From Bacteroidaceae bacterium (GTDB lineage Bacteria; Bacteroidota; Bacteroidia; Bacteroidales; Bacteroidaceae), in the NCBI GenBank assembly GCA_017560945.1, contig JAFZDY010000050.1:19558-83557 (forward strand): a DNA stretch of 64,000 nt, read 5' to 3'. A program made the position numbers and the translations under genes. Every line of letters begins with the position of its first letter. Position 1 is the stretch's first letter. Shown here piece by piece: positions 8,686-17,631 of this stretch. The notes below the pieces were generated by a model. The model was not told where the DNA came from. It saw nothing but the letters and a program-made list of their open reading frames with translations, and searched no databases.

Positions 8686-9249
8686 ATGAAGTACTTAATA
8701 GTCGGATTGGGAAACATCGGTGACGAATATCGCGATACCCGTCATAATATAGGATTCAATGTGGTGGACGCTATGGCCAAGGATGCTGGAGTTTCTTTTG
8801 CTGATCGTCGCTATGGCTTCGTGGCCAACATGTCCATTAAAGGGCGTCAGTTGGTGTTGCTCAAGCCATCGACCTACATGAATCTCAGTGGAAATGCCGT
8901 GAGATACTGGATGCAACAAGAGAAGATACCCTTGGAAAATGTATTGATTGTAGTGGATGATTTAGCACTGCCTTTCGGCGCACTCCGTCTGAAACCCAAA
9001 GGAAGTGATGCTGGACACAATGGCCTCAAACACATCGCTACCACATTAGGCACACAGGATTATGCTCGTTTGCGCTTTGGTATAGGAAATGACTTCCCAC
9101 GTGGTCATCAGGTCGATTTCGTATTGGGACATTTTACTGATGAGGATATGAAGACTATGGACGAGCGCGTATCAGTGGCTGTTCAGATTATTAAGAGCTT
9201 TTGCTTGGCAGGCATGGCTATTACTATGAATCAATTCAATAAGAAGTAA
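8686..9249 (+). CDS. pth: Peptidyl-tRNA hydrolase
   Basis: 187 aa, usual length. It cleaves the ester between peptide and tRNA on drop-off peptidyl-tRNAs. The Pth fold and active-site residues are visible: N10 in LGNIG, H20 in DTRHNIGF, the PSTYMNLSG loop and the [10 protein letters not shown] segment with the conserved Asp, then [11 protein letters not shown]. Its stop overlaps the start of the S4-domain gene (TAATG), so the two are translationally coupled. Confidence 0.97.
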   Translation: MKYLIVGLGNIGDEYRDTRHNIGFNVVDAMAKDAGVSFADRRYGFVANMSIKGRQLVLLKPSTYMNLSGNAVRYWMQQEKIPLENVLIVVDDLALPFGALRLKPKGSDAGHNGLKHIATTLGTQDYARLRFGIGNDFPRGHQVDFVLGHFTDEDMKTMDERVSVAVQIIKSFCLAGMAITMNQFNKK

Positions 9250-9692
9250 TGTCCAAGATAGAAGCTCGTATAGATAAGTGGTTGTGGGCGGTGCGTGTGT
9301 TCAAGACACGTACCATAGCAGCAGACGCTTGTAAGAAAGGACGTGTAACAATGTCTGGCGCGCAAGTCAAGCCATCGCGTGTAGTGCGTCCTGGTGATGT
9401 GGTAGAGGTGAAAAAAACTCCCATCACCTATTCATTCAAGGTGATACAAGCCATTGAAAACCGAGTAGGAGCCAAACTTGTACCCGAAGTAATGGAGAAT
9501 GTCACTCCCGCTGCTCAGTACGAATTATTGGAGATGAGCCGCATCAGTGGATTTGTGGACAGAGCGCGTGGTACTGGCCGACCAACCAAGAAGGACCGTC
9601 GTGCAATGGATGAATTCGTAACTCCCGCCTTTGAAGGAGATTTCGACTTTGATTGGGATGACGAAGACGATGATGAAGAGATAGACAACTAA
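9249..9692 (+). CDS. S4-domain RNA-binding protein (HslR/Hsp15-like)
   Basis: 147 aa. An S4 RNA-binding domain fills residues ~4-65 (RIDKWLWAVRVFKTR; CKKGRVTMSGAQVKPS; VRPGDVVEV). The family rescues stalled 50S subunits carrying nascent chains, which fits its coupling to pth. The C-terminus is strongly acidic (DWDDEDDDEEIDN), a feature of Bacteroidetes members. The start codon overlaps the pth stop. Confidence 0.88.
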   Translation: MSKIEARIDKWLWAVRVFKTRTIAADACKKGRVTMSGAQVKPSRVVRPGDVVEVKKTPITYSFKVIQAIENRVGAKLVPEVMENVTPAAQYELLEMSRISGFVDRARGTGRPTKKDRRAMDEFVTPAFEGDFDFDWDDEDDDEEIDN

Positions 9693-9765
9693 CTGAAAAT
9701 AAGAGATAAGGGTGAGAGAGGCGTTGATGCAAATATAGGCTTTCTCCACCTCGTATACGTTGCAT

Positions 9766-9847
9766 ACACTTAGGCACGGATTACGCTGATTACACGGATA
9801 GAACAATGTATGAATCCGTGACAATCGTGTAATCCGTGCCTAAGTGT
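9766..9847. repeat. Long hairpin repeat, GGCACGGATTAC family, copy 1
   Basis: A 19-bp perfect outer stem (ACACTTAGGCACGGATTAC and its complement) continues imperfectly inward (ATTACACGGAT / ATCCGTGACAAT). It lies between convergent genes and probably ends transcription from both sides. A second member is at 60971-61045. Confidence 0.8.
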
Positions 9848-9873
9848 TGTATTGTGATATACTCACTCGTCTC

Positions 9874-11163
9874 TTACTCCTCTTTGCCGAAGGAGGTTGG
9901 CAATTGCTTACGAATAATCAGAGCAGAAATGATGCCTGGCAGCGTGCAGAGACAGACGAAAAGGAAGAAATGAGTATATCCCAACCAATCGCTCATGTAT
10001 CCGGCTATCATACCGGGCAGGCTCATTCCTGCGGCCATCAATCCCGTTGCCAATGCATAGTGTGCCGTCTTGTAGGGACCTTGGGCAAAGTGGATAAGGT
10101 AAAGCATATAGGCCGCAAAACCTATTCCATAGCCGAATTGTTCGATGGCGACAAATAAGCCTACTATCCATAGGTTAGTGCATTGCATCCAAGCCATTAG
10201 CACGTAAAGCAGGTCGGGCACATTGATAGCCAATGCCATGGGCAGAATCCAATACTTTAGTCCTTTGCGGCTGACCATGATGCCCGCTACAATGCCGCCC
10301 AATAGCAAGGCTACGACTCCTAATGTGCCATAGATGGCGCCTACTTGGGTGGTGCTTAAACCTAATCCTCCCTTCTCAGGTGAGGCCAAAACGAAGAGCG
10401 GTGCAATCTTTCCCAGTTGAGATTCTCCCAGGCGGTATGTGAGGATAAAGAATAGCGCTGTGCCAATGTGTGGTTTGCGGAAGAATGTAACTACCGTATC
10501 CAAGAAATTGCGTATCAGTTGCTTGGATGAACTCTTCTCAGTTTCCACCTTCTCTACTTGTGGCATGGCCAAAGAGTGGTAGAGGAAGAGGCCGATGAAG
10601 ATGGCGCAAAGCAGGTAGAATACCAATGCCCAAGCCAGTGCGATGTCGCCCTTGACAGAGGGGATGATGTGGCCTTCAGCCAGCAGTCCGGCTAACATTA
10701 CCAAAACTCCCTGTCCAAAGATACTACCGCATCGGTAGAACGTGTTTCTCAGTCCTACGAAGAACGATTGGTCTTTTGTCGTGAGGGCTAGCATGTAGTA
10801 TCCGTCGGCGGCAATGTCGTGCGTGGCACTGGCGAATGCCATAAGTGCGAAGCAGGCCATGGTGGCTTGCACAAAGAATGGGGTGGGAAGGAAGAAGGCG
10901 ATACAGGCAAATGCTGCAGCCATCAGCCCTTGCATGGCCAGCACCCAAAAACGCTTGGTGCGGATGAGGTCGATAAAGGGGCTCCATAGTGGTTTGATAA
11001 TCCATGGTGTACCTAACCAACTTGTATAGAACGCCACCTCCTTGTCGCTGAGTCCCATGTTTTGATACATAATCACAGCCAACGACATCACGGCAAAGTA
11101 GGGGAGTCCTTCTGAGAAGTAGAGTGTGGGTATCCATGCCCACGGGGAACGAGTTGCTTTCAT
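9874..11163 (-). CDS. ampG: AmpG-family muropeptide/MFS transporter
   Basis: 429 aa with 12 predicted membrane helices. I start at the ATG at 11163 (MKATRSPWAWIPTLYFSEGL); the ten extra upstream codons run into a hairpin. The N-terminus (LYFSEGLPYFAVMSLAVIMY), the SWLGTPWIIKPLWSPFID segment and the DIAADGYYM motif in helix 4 are typical of AmpG-like permeases that import anhydro-muropeptides for cell-wall recycling. It is the last gene of a minus-strand group with a SpoIID/LytB-domain gene and a glycosyltransferase/GalT-like fusion, which suits a peptidoglycan-related role. Confidence 0.85.
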   Translation of the reverse strand: MKATRSPWAWIPTLYFSEGLPYFAVMSLAVIMYQNMGLSDKEVAFYTSWLGTPWIIKPLWSPFIDLIRTKRFWVLAMQGLMAAAFACIAFFLPTPFFVQATMACFALMAFASATHDIAADGYYMLALTTKDQSFFVGLRNTFYRCGSIFGQGVLVMLAGLLAEGHIIPSVKGDIALAWALVFYLLCAIFIGLFLYHSLAMPQVEKVETEKSSSKQLIRNFLDTVVTFFRKPHIGTALFFILTYRLGESQLGKIAPLFVLASPEKGGLGLSTTQVGAIYGTLGVVALLLGGIVAGIMVSRKGLKYWILPMALAINVPDLLYVLMAWMQCTNLWIVGLFVAIEQFGYGIGFAAYMLYLIHFAQGPYKTAHYALATGLMAAGMSLPGMIAGYMSDWLGYTHFFLFVCLCTLPGIISALIIRKQLPTSFGKEE

Positions 11164-11184
11164 TGTCTGAGTATGGTTTTGTAG

Positions 11185-11223
11185 AGGCCACACTTCCCTG
11201 TGATTGATGCGAGTGTGTGGCCT
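11185..11223 (-). terminator. Hairpin between SpoIID gene and ampG
   Basis: A 9-bp perfect stem (AGGCCACAC / GTGTGGCCT) sits in the 100-bp gap between the SpoIID stop and the ampG start. There is no T-run, so it may be an attenuator or RNA-stability element rather than a true terminator. Confidence 0.45.
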
Positions 11224-11263
11224 ATCGATGATATCTTACTTAACGGATGCTCTGTTGCGCGGG

Positions 11264-12598
11264 TTATTTGAACTGGTATGCTGAGGTCACTTCGGCTCCC
11301 TTGAAATAGTGGAGCAGGATTTCATCGTAGAGGTATCCACGTTCGCCCATTACAGCAGCACCTATTTGGCAGAGTCCTACGCCGTGTCCCCATCCGGCTC
11401 CTGTGAGCAGGAATGCACTTGGTATACCATCTTCCTTTACCCCCTCCTTGTCCACCACAAATGCTGAACTGAACAAGTGAGACGGTGAGAGTGTGCGTCT
11501 TATCTCCAATTCCTTTCCTATACACATGGTGCGCTTGCTACCTACTATCTGCAGGCGTGTGATGCGTCCACTCTTTCCTCGTTGTATGGGGATGAGGTCG
11601 AGTATGTCGCCATAGTCTGTCTTCGAGCGAGTGCGTATGATTTCCGACAGTTCTTCCTGTGTATAACGCACCTGCCAACGGTAGAAGTCGGTAGTCTCCT
11701 GGTCGTAATTGTTGAGTATCTGTGCCAGCACCTGCTTGTTCTGTGTGTTGCAGAATGCTTGAGGGGTTGAGCGTATCCAGCGGTCGGCTTCGCTTTCCTG
11801 GGTGAGGTCGGGGAGTGTCGCCTCCTTGCCGAGGTCTGAGTCGCTGACCGATTCGAGGTAAGGGAAGTGCTTGTCTTCCCAGCAGGTCTCAAACTCTTCG
11901 CTAATACCTCCGCAACACTTCGAGAAGCGGGCATCGCATATCTCTCCGTCGTACATCAGCACTTGTCCGCGTGTGGCCTCTACGGCTTGTACTACAGCCT
12001 CTTTGGTTGCCTTGGTGATGCCTTGGTAGCGTTGGCAGTGGTCATCGGCACACACGTCGAAGATGGTGTGGTCCTCTCTGTCATACCACCGTACATACTC
12101 CGTGTCACTCTTGATGAGGGAGAAGAAGCCACCCGTGTCACCCTGTTTGGCCAACGTGCGTCGTTTCTCTATCTGGGCATATAGCCAACTGCGGCTTACC
12201 ACGGCGTGTGCCTTCAGGAATTCCAGGGGTGAGGTTGCCTTCATCTCCGAGGAGATGACGCTGATGAGGTAGTCCTCTACGGGCAATATGTTGATGGCCG
12301 TAATCTTTCCCTCTTCTACCACCAGTTTCAATGTGCCCTGGAATATCTGTGTCTCCTGTCGTTCCCAATGGAAGTTGATGCCTATTGTGACATCGTAGAG
12401 CGAGAAGGAGGCTCCCTCTTCCGTTGGGGTGAAGGTGAGTTCATGGTATAGTTTGTCTCGCCACAGGATGCCTCCTTCCGAAAAGACTACTGTCTCTTCG
12501 CCTCGGCAGGTTTCACCCTTGGCAGAGTAGTTCATGTTCAGTGAGAACTTTATCTCTTGTGCGTTGACAATGCCAACGCTTATCATGGGTCCTTTCAT
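11264..12598 (-). CDS. SpoIID/LytB-domain protein (amidase-enhancer-like)
   Basis: 444 aa. The SpoIID/LytB signature is clear: DYLISVISSEMKATSPLEFL, HAVVSRSWLYAQ, and near the C-terminus GAGWGHGVGLCQIGAAVMGERG. SpoIID is a peptidoglycan lytic transglycosylase in spore formers, and LytB enhances an amidase; Bacteroidetes homologues exist without sporulation. No convincing signal peptide is visible (MKGPMISVGIVNAQ), so it may be cytoplasmic or the start may be mis-set. It is 25 bp downstream of the glycosyltransferase fusion and 100 bp upstream of ampG. Confidence 0.85.
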   Translation of the reverse strand: MKGPMISVGIVNAQEIKFSLNMNYSAKGETCRGEETVVFSEGGILWRDKLYHELTFTPTEEGASFSLYDVTIGINFHWERQETQIFQGTLKLVVEEGKITAINILPVEDYLISVISSEMKATSPLEFLKAHAVVSRSWLYAQIEKRRTLAKQGDTGGFFSLIKSDTEYVRWYDREDHTIFDVCADDHCQRYQGITKATKEAVVQAVEATRGQVLMYDGEICDARFSKCCGGISEEFETCWEDKHFPYLESVSDSDLGKEATLPDLTQESEADRWIRSTPQAFCNTQNKQVLAQILNNYDQETTDFYRWQVRYTQEELSEIIRTRSKTDYGDILDLIPIQRGKSGRITRLQIVGSKRTMCIGKELEIRRTLSPSHLFSSAFVVDKEGVKEDGIPSAFLLTGAGWGHGVGLCQIGAAVMGERGYLYDEILLHYFKGAEVTSAYQFK

Positions 12599-12623
12599 AG
12601 TATGTGCGACTTTGTGATGTCTC

Positions 12624-15074
12624 TTATTTTAGTAAGTTGCTCGGTCTCTTCAGTATGTATCGGTCACAGTCGGTGAGGTACTCCTCGTAGCGGCTCATGG
12701 CCTGTTTCACTCGGCTGATGGTCTCCTCTGCCTCTTCCCAACTGATACCCACTTCGCTGATGATTTGCTTGGCCACGCGCTCGTTCATGCGGTCATAGTC
12801 CTCGGGGCGTGCAATGGGGAATATGCCTGCCATTTCCAGTGCTGCCGGGCTGATGAGCAATTGCTTGTCACCCTCGTGGTAATAGCAGTCGGGGCGGTGT
12901 TTCGAGCGTGGGATGAGGTAGATGGTGTATCCGTTGATGAATTTCTGGCACAGTACGTTCATGCGTGGTTCCTCCTCGCCCTCCACCTTGGGCAGGCTGT
13001 CTATGAGGAGGCGCAGCAATGGGGTGCTCGAGGGGACTGAGGTGTCGGCTGTGTACAGGAAGACTGGGCAGTGGTACTGGCTCAGCAGGCTGATTCTCTC
13101 TATTATGGGTCTGTACTTTGTCGGGCTTTCGGCCACCATTTCCTCCCTTCCCATGTAGCGGAGCAGGGGGGGCTCCATGTCCACTCCACACTGCAGGTGT
13201 GCATGGTCGGGTGCCGATGCGCCACACTTGGGTCCGTTGTAGAAGGTGATGTACCGCTCCTGGGTGTCCAGTGCCACATCGATGAGTGTGTTCAGTTGTG
13301 GCAGCAGGCGTTGTGGGGCGTGGGCATTGGCCACTATGGTTGTGTGGTTCTTGAGTACGGGATAGGGGTTGGCCAGTACGGTGAAGTTGCGCAGGCGGCC
13401 CTGTGAGAGTTGTTCCTGGGGTCGGTTGTTGGCACACAGGAAGCAGGGTCGCTCGTTCACATTGGCTATGTCTGCCTTGGCCGAGTGTATGCGCTTGGGG
13501 TTTTCCTTGATGATGAATCCGCTGCGGGTCTGTTTCTGCCTGCCTTCGTAGGGGAGTGTGCCGTTGTATATACTGAAGTTGTGGTCCTTGATGCGTGCCT
13601 TCAGTTCCATGGTGCGTAGCTTGTCCTTGAGCAGGTTGTGTGCATTGACCTGTGCGTGGTTGAGGTCGGCGTCGGAGTTGCCTTCCCATCGGCGGCAGAG
13701 GTATACCACATCCCACACTCGACCTATGCGGAAGGTGCGGCTGATGGCAAGGGCCATGGCATAGTCCTCGCCGTAACTGATGTTGGGGATGTCCACCTCG
13801 CGGCGCAGTATGGGTGTGAAGAAGGCGCGTGGTGCACCGGCTCCGTTCACTCGCAGCAGGTTGTTGTGTCCGTTCTCCCTTGTCCACTCGCGGTGGTCTA
13901 TGACTCCGGGGGGCAGTGTCTCGAGGTTGAAGTTGGTCATGCGGTACGAGCCAATGACCATGGCTGCCCCTTGTTCGTAGAAGGCTGCCACCATCTTTTG
14001 CAGTGTGTCGGGTCCGCTGTAGAGGTCGTCACTGTCGAGCTGTACGGCAAATCGTCCGCACTGGGGATGGTGTATGGCCATGTTCCAGCAACCGCCTATG
14101 CCCAGGTCCTGTCGGTCGGGCACCAGGTGTACCACACGTGGGTGTTGCTGGGCCAGTTCCTCCAGTACTTGTGTGGTGCCATCGGTGGAGTGGTTGTCCA
14201 CCACGATGATGTTGTAGGGGAAGTCTGCCTGTTGGCTGAGTGCCGAGTTCACGGCGTCTGCTATGGTGCGTACGCGGTTTCTTACGGGGATGATGACCGA
14301 TGCCTCTACGGGGAAGTTGCCTTCGCTCAGGTCGGGGCTGAACAGCTCTGTCTCGGGGATGTATGCTCCCACCATGCGGAGGTATAGGGTGAAGACGGCC
14401 TCCATCTCGCGCTGCACCTCGGCCTGTGCGGGATTCACGTAGTCGAACTGCTTCTCGCCTGACTTTCTGCGGTCAGTCCGGTCAATGGTGTAGAGGGGCT
14501 CACTGATGTGTGTGGGCATGGGCAAGTGCTCCATGTGATAGCCCAGTGTGAGGGCATAGAGTGCGGCATACTGCATCTCGTGCTCGCAGTGTAGCAGGTC
14601 GGGTACCACCGAGGCTGCATTGATGAGTCGATGGTGCACGAGCAGTACTGAACCCATGTCGAAGTCGCTGCGCACACTGCCCGTTTGGAAGTCGATGAGG
14701 GGGTGTGGCTCGCAGTGGTCACCGTCCTGCACATAGTGGTCGGCATACACCAGGCCTGCCCCTGTGTTGGTGGCTACCCTGAGCATGCGTTCGATGGCGC
14801 GGTAGCCCAACTTCACTGTCTCGGGTCGGGTGATGAGCAGTGCATAGGTGCCGCGTATGCACTGGCGCATCAGTGCCATGTTGCCAAAGTGCCCTATGGG
14901 GCTGAAGCATCGCAGCACGTGGCAGTCCTGAGGCATGGGGTGGGACTTGTCGGGTCTCTCAGTGCAGAGGAGGAAGATGGAACCTACGAGGGGCGACTGG
15001 CGCAATCCCTCGATGGTGGGCAGTGCCTCGGCCCAATTGCGGAAGGGCAGGAAGCAATTTATACGTGGATTCAT
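12624..15074 (-). CDS. Glycosyltransferase family 2 fused to a GalT/HIT-like DUF4922 domain
   Basis: 816 aa in three parts. Residues ~1-250 look like a degenerate GT2-type domain ([23 protein letters not shown]). Residues ~256-460 are a canonical GT2 domain ([28 protein letters not shown] at 292-300; the metal-binding AVQLDSDD ending at D350; GEDYAMA). Residues ~505-800 resemble galactose-1-phosphate uridylyltransferase/HIT enzymes (DUF4922): CFLC at 544-547 as a possible zinc site and the active-site-like PDHAHLQ with H624 and H626. It therefore combines glycosyl transfer with a nucleotidyl-transfer or phosphorolysis domain; substrates are unknown. Transcribed first in the SpoIID-ampG group, from a repeat-borne promoter 34 bp upstream. 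Confidence 0.75.
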   Translation of the reverse strand: MNPRINCFLPFRNWAEALPTIEGLRQSPLVGSIFLLCTERPDKSHPMPQDCHVLRCFSPIGHFGNMALMRQCIRGTYALLITRPETVKLGYRAIERMLRVATNTGAGLVYADHYVQDGDHCEPHPLIDFQTGSVRSDFDMGSVLLVHHRLINAASVVPDLLHCEHEMQYAALYALTLGYHMEHLPMPTHISEPLYTIDRTDRRKSGEKQFDYVNPAQAEVQREMEAVFTLYLRMVGAYIPETELFSPDLSEGNFPVEASVIIPVRNRVRTIADAVNSALSQQADFPYNIIVVDNHSTDGTTQVLEELAQQHPRVVHLVPDRQDLGIGGCWNMAIHHPQCGRFAVQLDSDDLYSGPDTLQKMVAAFYEQGAAMVIGSYRMTNFNLETLPPGVIDHREWTRENGHNNLLRVNGAGAPRAFFTPILRREVDIPNISYGEDYAMALAISRTFRIGRVWDVVYLCRRWEGNSDADLNHAQVNAHNLLKDKLRTMELKARIKDHNFSIYNGTLPYEGRQKQTRSGFIIKENPKRIHSAKADIANVNERPCFLCANNRPQEQLSQGRLRNFTVLANPYPVLKNHTTIVANAHAPQRLLPQLNTLIDVALDTQERYITFYNGPKCGASAPDHAHLQCGVDMEPPLLRYMGREEMVAESPTKYRPIIERISLLSQYHCPVFLYTADTSVPSSTPLLRLLIDSLPKVEGEEEPRMNVLCQKFINGYTIYLIPRSKHRPDCYYHEGDKQLLISPAALEMAGIFPIARPEDYDRMNERVAKQIISEVGISWEEAEETISRVKQAMSRYEEYLTDCDRYILKRPSNLLK

Positions 15075-15107
15075 ACGGTCTGTACCTTATTATATTATAC
15101 TTGGGGA

Positions 15108-15138
15108 CAAAGATAGTGCAAACCGAGCGAAGAACAAA
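15108..15138 (-). promoter_or_regulatory. Repeat-borne promoter (copy A) for the glycosyltransferase-SpoIID-ampG group
   Basis: On the minus strand TTTG (15135-15138), a 19-bp spacer and TATCTTTG (15108-15115). The spacer is identical to those of copies B and C. Leader of about 25-30 nt to the start at 15074. Confidence 0.75.
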
Positions 15139-15275
15139 AAGAATCCCTTCTTTTTTTCTTCCGAGGTGCCGCCTATTTTCGACTTTTCTCCGCAAAAGTC
15201 AAAGGTGGTGCAAACCGAGCGAAGAACAAAATGAATCCCTCCTTTTTTTCTTCCGAGGTGCCGCCTATCTGTTAC
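15108..15275 (-). repeat. Tandem promoter-module repeat, copies A and B
   Basis: Two direct copies, offset by 92 bp, share the sequence from the -7 element through the purine-rich AAGAAAAAAAG tract to a common CCGAGGTGCCGCCTAT end (A from 15108, B from 15200). Copy B has a weakened -7 element (CACCTTTG). A third copy in the opposite orientation lies at 16434-16480 in front of rlmN. Confidence 0.8.
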
Positions 15276-15332
15276 ATGACCCGCGTGGGAGAGAAAAAAT
15301 AATTCACCAATGTAAAAAAATGTATGAAAACG

Positions 15333-15364
15333 TTTGGAAATGTAGAAACCATGCTTTATCTTTG
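15333..15364 (+). promoter_or_regulatory. Promoter directed at the HU-like gene through a ~350-nt leader
   Basis: TTTG (15333-15336), a 20-bp spacer and TATCTTTG (15357-15364) match the consensus exactly. The next coding start on this strand is 15721, so the transcript would have a leader of about 350 nt or be a separate small RNA. The leader contains a possible hairpin (ATTGAAA / TTTCAAT, about 15450-15482) and the 23-bp tandem repeat. Confidence 0.6.
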
Positions 15365-15531
15365 CAATCAGGAATGAGGAGAGACCCATAGAGTCACACC
15401 TTGATTGGAAGTATCAAACCTTATCTGTACGGCCACGTGAGGTCGTAATGAATTGAAAACTAACGAAGTATCGCGTTTCAATAAAACTTGCTGAAGAGGA
15501 TTGAGGACACACATTGGTGTGGTCAAAATAT

Positions 15532-15644
15532 ACCCACCTGTGTCACCGAAAAAGACCCACCTGTGTCTCTGCGTGAGACCCACCTGTGTCTCGGGGCAAG
15601 ACCCACCTCTGTCTCTGAGGGAGACCCACCTGTGTCTCTGAGAC
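15532..15644 (+). repeat. Five tandem 23-bp repeats
   Basis: Units start at 15532, 15555, 15578, 15601 and 15624 and share the core ACCCACCTGTGTCTC, with variable last 8-10 bases. There is no spacer between units. The period is not a multiple of three and no frame on either strand looks like a gene. The array lies in the putative leader of the HU-like gene. The rest of 15075-15720 holds promoter repeats and the promoter at 15333; I see no gene there. Confidence 0.9.
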
Positions 15645-15720
15645 CCCCCGAAGTGAGTGGAGTCGGACGTATATGGAGTGTCATTTTTTTTTATTAACTT
15701 TTAAATTAAGTTTTAGGATT

Positions 15721-16266
15721 ATGAGTATAAAGTATAACTTTGTACAGAAGGCAAATCCCAACGACAGGGATGCCAACAAGAAATGGTACGCAGTACCGAG
15801 TAGCGAATCAGCCATGAGTGGCAAGGCAATGACCCGTGCGGCAACGGCCAACACCAGCACTTCGGCTATAGAGATGGAGGCGGCCATGGAGTATCTGGCC
15901 AACTACATCCCCCAGCAGTTGTTGCAGGGACACACGGTGAAGGTGCCCGGCTTAGGCACATTCCGCATTGCATTCAAGAGCAAGGGAGTGACCAACCTGA
16001 CCGACTTCAATGTAGCGGCCATGATAAGGGAACCCCGCATCCTGTTTACCCCTGACAAGGCTTTGAGAACCAGTGTGATTCAAAATCTCACTTTCGAGAA
16101 CGGCGGTGTGCTGAAGGATGGCGTGCGCTATGCCTCGGTCATCGACTACCTGAAGGCCACGGGTAACTACCAGGGAGGTGCTTCGAAGGACGACCCTTCG
16201 GACAGCAATGGCACCGACCCAGGTGACGACAACGGTGGCAGTGGCACTGGTGGAAATCCGCTGTAA
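15721..16266 (+). CDS. HU-like DNA-binding protein (HU-HIG/TIGR01201 type)
   Basis: 181 aa. I start at the ATG at 15721 (MSIKYNFVQKANPNDRDANKKWYA); a longer frame from 15673 is AT-rich and unlikely. The N-terminal motif and the later HTVKVPGLGTFRIAFKSKG are typical of the HU-related family found in Bacteroides and relatives, with an altered beta-arm compared with classical HU. The tail (from about residue 155) is Gly/Asp/Ser-rich and probably unstructured. It probably binds DNA without strict sequence specificity; these paralogues are often near mobile or capsule loci, but none is seen here. The canonical HU is at 53162. Confidence 0.85.
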   Translation: MSIKYNFVQKANPNDRDANKKWYAVPSSESAMSGKAMTRAATANTSTSAIEMEAAMEYLANYIPQQLLQGHTVKVPGLGTFRIAFKSKGVTNLTDFNVAAMIREPRILFTPDKALRTSVIQNLTFENGGVLKDGVRYASVIDYLKATGNYQGGASKDDPSDSNGTDPGDDNGGSGTGGNPL

Positions 16267-16433
16267 ATCAGCGTCAGTATCTATGTGGGCGAGGCGTCAC
16301 CTGTGGGGTGGCACCTTGCCCTTTTCTTTACCCCTGTGGGAGGTGGGTGCCATCCACCTTTCCCCCTGCACACCCGCCCCATACCTTGCTCAGTACTGAC
16401 TCATCCTTCCGATGGGGTTCCTTTCGGAAGAAA

Positions 16434-16480
16434 AAAAGAAGGATTTCTTTTTGTTCTTCGCTCGGTTTGCACTATCTTTG
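16434..16480 (+). promoter_or_regulatory. Repeat-borne promoter (copy C) for rlmN
   Basis: TTTG (16450-16453), a 19-bp spacer and TATCTTTG (16473-16480). The spacer TTCTTCGCTCGGTTTGCAC is identical to those of copies A and B. The preceding TCGGAAGAAAAAAAGAAGG tract is also shared. Leader of about 20 nt to the rlmN ATG. Confidence 0.8.
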
Positions 16481-16505
16481 CACACCTCTTGTAATTTAAT
16501 AAGGT

Positions 16506-17549
16506 ATGACCGAAACAAAGACACCCCTGCTGGGGTTAACCATAGAAGAGTTGAAGCAAGTGGCCTCCACCGTGGGGCTGCCCTCCTTTGCTGCCAAACA
16601 GATAGCCGGATGGCTCTACGATAAGCGGGTGACAAGCATCGATGAGATGACCAACCTCTCACTGCGCGGTCGCGAGGAACTCTCGCGCCACTACTGTGTG
16701 GGCCGCGAAGAGCCCATCGAAGCCATGCGCTCGGTGGATGGCACAGTGAAGTACCTCTTCCCCGTAGGCACCGGAGCCGTGGAGGCAGTGTACATCCCTG
16801 CCGAGGATGGCGACAGAGCCACACTCTGTGTCTCCTCACAAGTGGGATGCAAGATGAACTGCCTCTTCTGCATGACAGGCAAGCAAGGCTTCACCGCTCA
16901 CCTGACCCCTGCCCAGATACTGAATCAGGTTCTCTCTATCCCCGAAAGCGACACCCTCACCAACGTAGTCCTCATGGGCATGGGCGAGCCGTTTGACAAC
17001 ATCGACAACGTGCTGCGTGCCCTCGAACTGATGACTGCCCCCTATGGCCTTGCATGGAGCCCCAAGCGCATCACCGTGAGTACTGTGGGAGTGAAGCGCG
17101 GCTTGCAACGCTTCCTCGACGAGAGTCAGTGCCACCTGGCCATCAGCCTGCACAACCCCTTCCCTAAGGAGCGTCTCGAACTGATGCCCGCCGAAAAGGG
17201 TTGCTCCATCACCGACATGCTGGAGATGCTCCGCCAGTACGACTTCACCCACCAGCGCCGCCTCTCGTTTGAGTACATCGTCTTCCGTGGAGTGAACGAC
17301 AGTGAAGCCCATGCCCGCGAACTTGTCCGACTGCTCAAGGGCATGGAGTGCCGCATCAACCTCATCCGCTTCCATGCCATCCCCAATGTCCCGTTGGAAG
17401 GAGTTGACATGGAGCACATGATAGCCCTGCGCGACTACCTGACCCAGCACGGAGTGTTTACCACCATACGCGCCAGCCGTGGCGAGGACATCTTTGCCGC
17501 ATGTGGCATGCTATCCACCATGAGGAAGGACGAAGGCACTGCCCGCTGA
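16506..17549 (+). CDS. rlmN: 23S rRNA/tRNA adenine-C2 methyltransferase RlmN
   Basis: 347 aa, usual length. This radical-SAM enzyme methylates C2 of A2503 in 23S rRNA and A37 in some tRNAs. The [4Fe-4S] cysteines C115, C119 and C122 (CKMNCLFC), the nearby catalytic C108 (LCVSS), the MGMGEPFDN motif and the C-terminal methylated C333 (FAACGML) are all present. It is followed by the DUF4837 lipoprotein gene and pdxA, a conserved Bacteroidetes order, and starts from the repeat-borne promoter. Confidence 0.97.
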   Translation: MTETKTPLLGLTIEELKQVASTVGLPSFAAKQIAGWLYDKRVTSIDEMTNLSLRGREELSRHYCVGREEPIEAMRSVDGTVKYLFPVGTGAVEAVYIPAEDGDRATLCVSSQVGCKMNCLFCMTGKQGFTAHLTPAQILNQVLSIPESDTLTNVVLMGMGEPFDNIDNVLRALELMTAPYGLAWSPKRITVSTVGVKRGLQRFLDESQCHLAISLHNPFPKERLELMPAEKGCSITDMLEMLRQYDFTHQRRLSFEYIVFRGVNDSEAHARELVRLLKGMECRINLIRFHAIPNVPLEGVDMEHMIALRDYLTQHGVFTTIRASRGEDIFAACGMLSTMRKDEGTAR

Positions 17550-17631
17550 GCCACTCGGCACGAGGAACCATTGCCTGAGAGACCTCCCCGAAACGGAACA
17601 TTGAAAACCATTAAAAGCTTTACACATAATT

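Noticed and set aside
12868-14387. Long open frames opposite and in another frame of the GT2/GalT-like gene (339 aa on minus, 249 aa on plus)
   Set aside because: They overlap a clear multidomain gene, have no recognisable motifs, and are Pro/Arg/His-rich or Gly/Val/Cys-rich as expected of GC-skewed shadow frames.
15023-15391. Frames across the promoter-repeat region (122 aa plus, 99 aa minus)
   Set aside because: They follow the repeat units, are Phe/Lys-rich and unrelated to any family; the promoter explanation fits better.
15450-15482. ATTGAAA...TTTCAAT resembling a CRISPR-repeat end
   Set aside because: A single copy; probably just a hairpin in the leader.
15532-15644. Possible CRISPR array
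   Set aside because: The repeats are contiguous with no unique spacers, the unit is 23 bp and no cas genes are nearby; it is a tandem repeat.
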